64,000 bases of DNA from the NCBI GenBank assembly GCA_030159075.1, contig BROG01000133.1, positions 1,128,001-1,192,000 of the forward strand, read 5' to 3'. The notes below the pieces were generated by a model. That model made no database searches. It was not told the origin of the DNA and worked only from the letters and a program-made list of their open reading frames with translations. Position 1 is the first letter of the stretch, and every line of letters begins with the position of its first letter. The position numbers were made by a program, and so were the translations under genes. Below are positions 62,501 through 64,000 of this stretch, piece after piece. Source of the stretch: Atrina japonica. Taxonomy: Eukaryota > Mollusca > Bivalvia > Pterioida > Pinnidae.

Positions 62501-63543
62501 GAAATACCTGGATCTGGATATAATGGGGTACTTTCAAACAATACTGTTGTGGCTCCATTTAGCAGTGGTCCATACACCACATAACTGTGTCCTGTGATCC
62601 AGCCAATGTCAGCTACACAGCCAAATCTTTCCCCAATCCGATAGTCAAATACATGCTAAAGACAAAAATAATACAATATATCTAACTCAGGTTCTCAAAC
62701 CTAATTAAATACATAAATTATAGGCAGACAAAAATAATGCAATATAATTAACTCAGGTTCTCAAACCAAAATAAATGTAGTTTTTTTAACATAATTTATA
62801 GGAAGACAAAAATAATACAATATGTCTAACTCAGGCTCTCAGACCTAAATAAATGTAGTTTTTTTAACATAATTTATAGGAAGACAAAAATAATACAACA
62901 TAACTAACTCAGGCTCTCAAACCTAAATAAATGTAGTTCTTTTTAACAGGAATAATAGGAAAGCAAGATTAAAGGGTCTAATATGGTTCTAAAGCCATCA
63001 AGCAGTCAAATTCACCACAAAAATGTTGATGGTTATGTACATTGTACATGTACATTTTGTACAGCAGAGAAGTAACTTTTTATTTCTTGATTACTATGTA
63101 TGATTTCAATTTTCAATTTTTCTCACTACTGAAATATTTAGTTTTGACCAAGTGCCAAATACATACCCTCTAAAGAATTTGACGATGCAGAATACATGTG
63201 ATGATGACATTCTTTGTTGTTCTTCAATACCTAGTCAACACCTATTCAGTAAGTTTTGACTTAGATATGAAGATAAAGTGCCAGAGAGATCTATGCTATG
63301 AAATTTCATACCACAGGAGAATTGTACACATGACACAGCTACCTACATAGTAGCTTTAAGATCAAATGGAAAAACTCAGAATTGACTTACTTTTTGTGTG
63401 AGACTAGCATACAACATGTATCCTGCAGTAGAATGAGCAATACCTTTGGGTTTTCCTGTTGACCCAGAGGTATACAGCATAAAAAGATAGTCTTCACTGT
63501 CCATAACTTCTGGAGGACATATATCATCCTGGGACTCCATTTC
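47415..63543 (-). CDS. ACSS1: Acetyl-CoA synthetase, ACSS1-like, C-terminal 417 residues, nine exons
   Basis: The enzyme makes acetyl-CoA from acetate, ATP and CoA through acetyl-AMP. Exons 63543-63391, 62655-62508, 62124-61987, 60969-60764, 58795-58669, 56490-56363, 49085-49022, 47954-47833 and 47582-47415 splice in frame to 1254 nt with a stop. Visible motifs in order: ATP loop [43 protein letters not shown], whose second Trp limits the pocket to acetate; [29 protein letters not shown], carrying the ribose and hinge residues; and [11 protein letters not shown], whose Lys is the catalytic and acetylation-regulated residue. The centre ([16 protein letters not shown]) follows mitochondrial ACSS1 from memory, while the tail ([19 protein letters not shown]) is closer to ACSS2. 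Targeting cannot be judged because the N-terminus is beyond the right edge. Five of eight introns carry separate tandem arrays. No break is visible in the coding exons. Confidence 0.93.
47833..47954 (-). CDS. ACSS1: Acetyl-CoA synthetase penultimate exon
   Basis: The 122-nt exon encodes [20 protein letters not shown] and ends [10 protein letters not shown] before donor gtatgt. It corresponds to the AFIVVKD region of the C-terminal lid domain. Acceptor agagacaattgtctctatttcag-type; phase 0 out. Confidence 0.9.
48060..48855 (-). repeat. 'Agctcacctg' dispersed repeat, minus orientation
   Basis: The right end reads gcaggtgagctaaaaa, the complement of the start of the repeat at 38110. Internal text (cagtggttctggagattctc, agaccactcagatgtaatta) corresponds to the same family. 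It lies in a synthetase intron. Confidence 0.65.
49022..49085 (-). CDS. ACSS1: Acetyl-CoA synthetase short exon
   Basis: The 64-nt exon encodes [20 protein letters not shown] and then E, completing the conserved AVVG(Y/H)PH segment of the C-terminal domain. It lies just past the 7-kb array intron. Acceptor ctctatctag, donor gtattt, phase 1. Confidence 0.9.
49160..56240. repeat. Giant intronic minisatellite, 44-bp unit, about 160 copies, higher-order structure
   Basis: Unit: ctgtctatgtcacagtagat, gaccttcaaatgtctgtctg, tata, with recurring variants. It fills almost all of the 7.28-kb intron between synthetase exons 56363 and 49085. Longer periods are visible: markers recur at 528 and 702 bp between 49.2 and 51.0 kb, and a block from about 51.99 kb recurs 2028-2032 bp later. 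No long open frame exists in the array. Confidence 0.97.
56363..56490 (-). CDS. ACSS1: Acetyl-CoA synthetase exon, hinge motif; acceptor copied into an array
   Basis: The 128-nt exon encodes [20 protein letters not shown] followed by [20 protein letters not shown] and DIL. It holds the ribose-binding Asp and the hinge region between the two domain positions. The acceptor catttgtatag and the sequence upstream are the first unit of the 87-bp array at 56487-57865. Donor gtaggt, phase 0. Confidence 0.94.
56487..57865. repeat. 87-bp minisatellite starting at a synthetase 3' splice site, about 16 copies
   Basis: Unit: ccctatacaaatgatgataa, tcacagtacaaaaaggtcac, aatacctttgtaatatatga, ctatatatcacatgagtggt, aggccta. 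The first unit begins in the exon at 56487-56490, so every unit repeats the acceptor catttgtatag|GG on the minus strand. Two sequence variants (cacaatacc with gactat; catggtacc with cagttat) are intermixed. Confidence 0.96.
58016..58212 (+). mobile_element. tRNA-derived SINE, older copy
   Basis: Aligned with the SINE at 61686: ggggtctccattgccagagc..., a B-box-like gtttgcatcc, then ctaagctgattttgtgataa, ggttctctctcccaca and aaaactggttgccaccat. The tail is ttgcataaaacaccacaata. Diverged. Confidence 0.7.
58254..58628. mobile_element. TA-flanked MITE (CTGTAAATTGGG family)
   Basis: CTGTAAATTGGGATATTTTG at the left and the perfect reverse complement at the right, flanked by TA (58252-58253 and 58629-58630). 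375 bp, no transposase. A diverged second copy is at 13272-13500. TA target and CTGT ends fit Tc1/mariner-type MITEs. Confidence 0.88.
58669..58795 (-). CDS. ACSS1: Acetyl-CoA synthetase exon, [19 protein letters not shown]
   Basis: The 127-nt exon starts [14 protein letters not shown], carries the [15 protein letters not shown] motif and ends YYNPYP. Acceptor cttcttatag, strong donor gtaagt, phase 1 out. Confidence 0.92.
58830..59380. other. Synthetase intron sequence, nothing recognised
   Basis: AT-rich, no frame or repeat recognised before the 20-bp array begins. Confidence 0.45.
59385..60490. repeat. 20-bp minisatellite, about 50 copies
   Basis: Units of ccacttagatctacaatgag with variants (ataag, actgag, atatac). 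Outer copies are more diverged than those at 60240-60420. It lies in the synthetase intron between exons 58669 and 60969. Confidence 0.95.
60764..60969 (-). CDS. ACSS1: Acetyl-CoA synthetase exon, acetate-pocket WWQTETGG
   Basis: The 206-nt exon encodes [20 protein letters not shown], then [20 protein letters not shown], and ends [12 protein letters not shown]. It holds the tryptophan that restricts the acyl pocket to acetate. Acceptor ctcccttttag, donor gtagcc, phase 0. Confidence 0.95.
61100..61465. repeat. About 52-bp minisatellite, seven copies
   Basis: Units of gggtatataaaatttataat + gttttcatcaattgttcaaa + ttatgtatacag, increasingly diverged to the right. Confidence 0.9.
61686..61918 (+). 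mobile_element. tRNA-derived SINE with target-site duplication
   Basis: The head has an A-box-like tggctaagtaataagagc and a B-box-like agattcaagccc. The body has ctaagctgacttttgtgaga, gggttctccc and aaaactggcagccaccat, and the tail is aaaacacaactcaaaatcaa. ACCAGTAG flanks both ends (61678-61685 and 61919-61926). It lies in a synthetase intron. Confidence 0.88.
61987..62124 (-). CDS. ACSS1: Acetyl-CoA synthetase exon, [11 protein letters not shown]
   Basis: The 138-nt exon encodes [20 protein letters not shown] and then [20 protein letters not shown] before LRKLGC. It contains the A4-type motif; Leu replaces the usual Thr or Gly in (T/G)APTA. Acceptor ttatatcacag, donor gtaagt. Confidence 0.9.
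62508..62655 (-). CDS. ACSS1: Acetyl-CoA synthetase exon, [13 protein letters not shown]
   Basis: The 148-nt exon encodes [20 protein letters not shown] and then [20 protein letters not shown] plus ESTPLYPDP. The acceptor tract (ttatttttgtctttag) is partly shared with the tandem array upstream of it. Donor gtattt, phase 1. Confidence 0.92.
62659..62950. repeat. 75-77-bp minisatellite, four copies, starting in a synthetase acceptor tract
   Basis: Unit: gacaaaaataatacaatata, tctaactcaggttctcaaac, ctaaataaatgtagtttttt, taacataatttataggaa. The first copy is the pyrimidine tract (minus strand ttatttttgtctttag) of the exon ending at 62655. Confidence 0.88.
62960..63390. other. Synthetase intron sequence, nothing recognised
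   Basis: AT-rich, no repeat or frame recognised. Confidence 0.45.
63391..63543 (-). CDS. ACSS1: Acetyl-CoA synthetase exon with ATP-binding loop
   Basis: The 153-nt exon (51 codons, phase 0 both ends) encodes [20 protein letters not shown], then [14 protein letters not shown], the phosphate-binding loop of the ANL adenylating family, and ends ASLTQK before donor gtaagt. It is the first exon of the gene visible in the window. Confidence 0.92.
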
Positions 63544-64000
63544 CTGTAAAAATAGTGCTTGATCAAGATTTCACTTTATTTCAAAATTTTATTCTCTACA
63601 AAGAGTGTTTCAGTATAAAAATTCTATTGCCATCCTTGCAGGAGCAGTATATGTACATTTTAACAAAATATTTAAACTTTCGGAAACAAACTTGCACCTG
63701 GTAATGATTACATCAGTGCTTATAGAATAAGAGCTAGAGGCTCACCTGAGACTGAATTGCTCACCTGACTCACATATGACTATGTTCTATTTATAGTAAT
63801 AGCAGCCATGTTGATTGATCAATGTACATGAAAATCACAAAATTGACAACATACAGTCAAATATGCTTTAAATGTCACCTCTGTATAAAGGGCACCTGCA
63901 TATAAAAGCCATTCAAGCATAACCCCTGTCAACATTTTTATAATGAATAAACCTCTTCACAAAGGTTACCTGTCTATGACAGCTACTTTTGCCTGTTTCG
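63544..64000. other. Synthetase intron to window edge; partial MITE
   Basis: From about 63853 the text (acctctgtataaagggcacc, tgcatataaaagcc, aggttacctgtctatgacag) resembles the CAGTAAAACCTG MITE family, cut off by the window edge. No further synthetase exon was found. Confidence 0.5.

Overview
This looks like nuclear DNA from an animal, most likely a bivalve mollusc. The sequence is AT-rich, coding exons are short with GT/AG introns, tandem repeats are very abundant, and several dispersed repeats look like families I know from bivalve genomes (tRNA-derived SINEs, repeats that begin or end in 'agctcacctg', small TA-flanked inverted-repeat elements). The animal assignment rests on the genes. 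'Bivalve' is inference from the repeats.

Three protein-coding genes can be read. (1) A TALPID3 (KIAA0586) orthologue on the minus strand: eight coding exons between 27317 and 16019 encode the N-terminal 738 residues, and the 3' part was not found. (2) TIMM9 on the plus strand, complete, in three coding exons between 32851 and 37543 (92 residues). (3) An acetyl-CoA synthetase, most like mitochondrial ACSS1, on the minus strand: nine exons between 63543 and 47415 encode the C-terminal 417 residues, and the 5' exons lie beyond the right edge. TALPID3 and TIMM9 are divergent neighbours, as in the human genome, with a probable shared promoter near 31.85-32.3 kb.

Layout: 1-16 kb is gene-poor, with a broken reverse transcriptase, SINEs, five tandem arrays and an inverted-repeat transposon. 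16-27.3 kb is TALPID3. 27.4-32.8 kb is the intergenic or 5'-UTR interval with dispersed repeats. 32.8-37.8 kb is TIMM9, whose introns carry two arrays and a second inverted-repeat transposon. 37.8-47.4 kb is intergenic, with a PIF/Harbinger transposase remnant, a three-copy dispersed repeat and an array inside an inverted-repeat element. 47.4-64 kb is the synthetase gene, in which five of eight introns each hold a different tandem array. The largest spans about 7 kb (49.16-56.24 kb, 44-bp unit) with higher-order organisation.

The most unusual feature is that four unrelated minisatellites abut splice sites and include part of them. A 54-bp unit repeats the end of TALPID3 coding exon 8 with its 5' splice site about 28 times. 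An 87-bp unit repeats the 3' splice site of a synthetase exon about 16 times. A 44-bp array starts at the 5' splice site of TALPID3 coding exon 1. A 75-77-bp array starts in the pyrimidine tract of another synthetase exon. The three genes have no shared pathway: they act in ciliogenesis, mitochondrial protein import and acetate activation. All exon calls come from reading splice sites, frames and remembered family sequences; no search was run.
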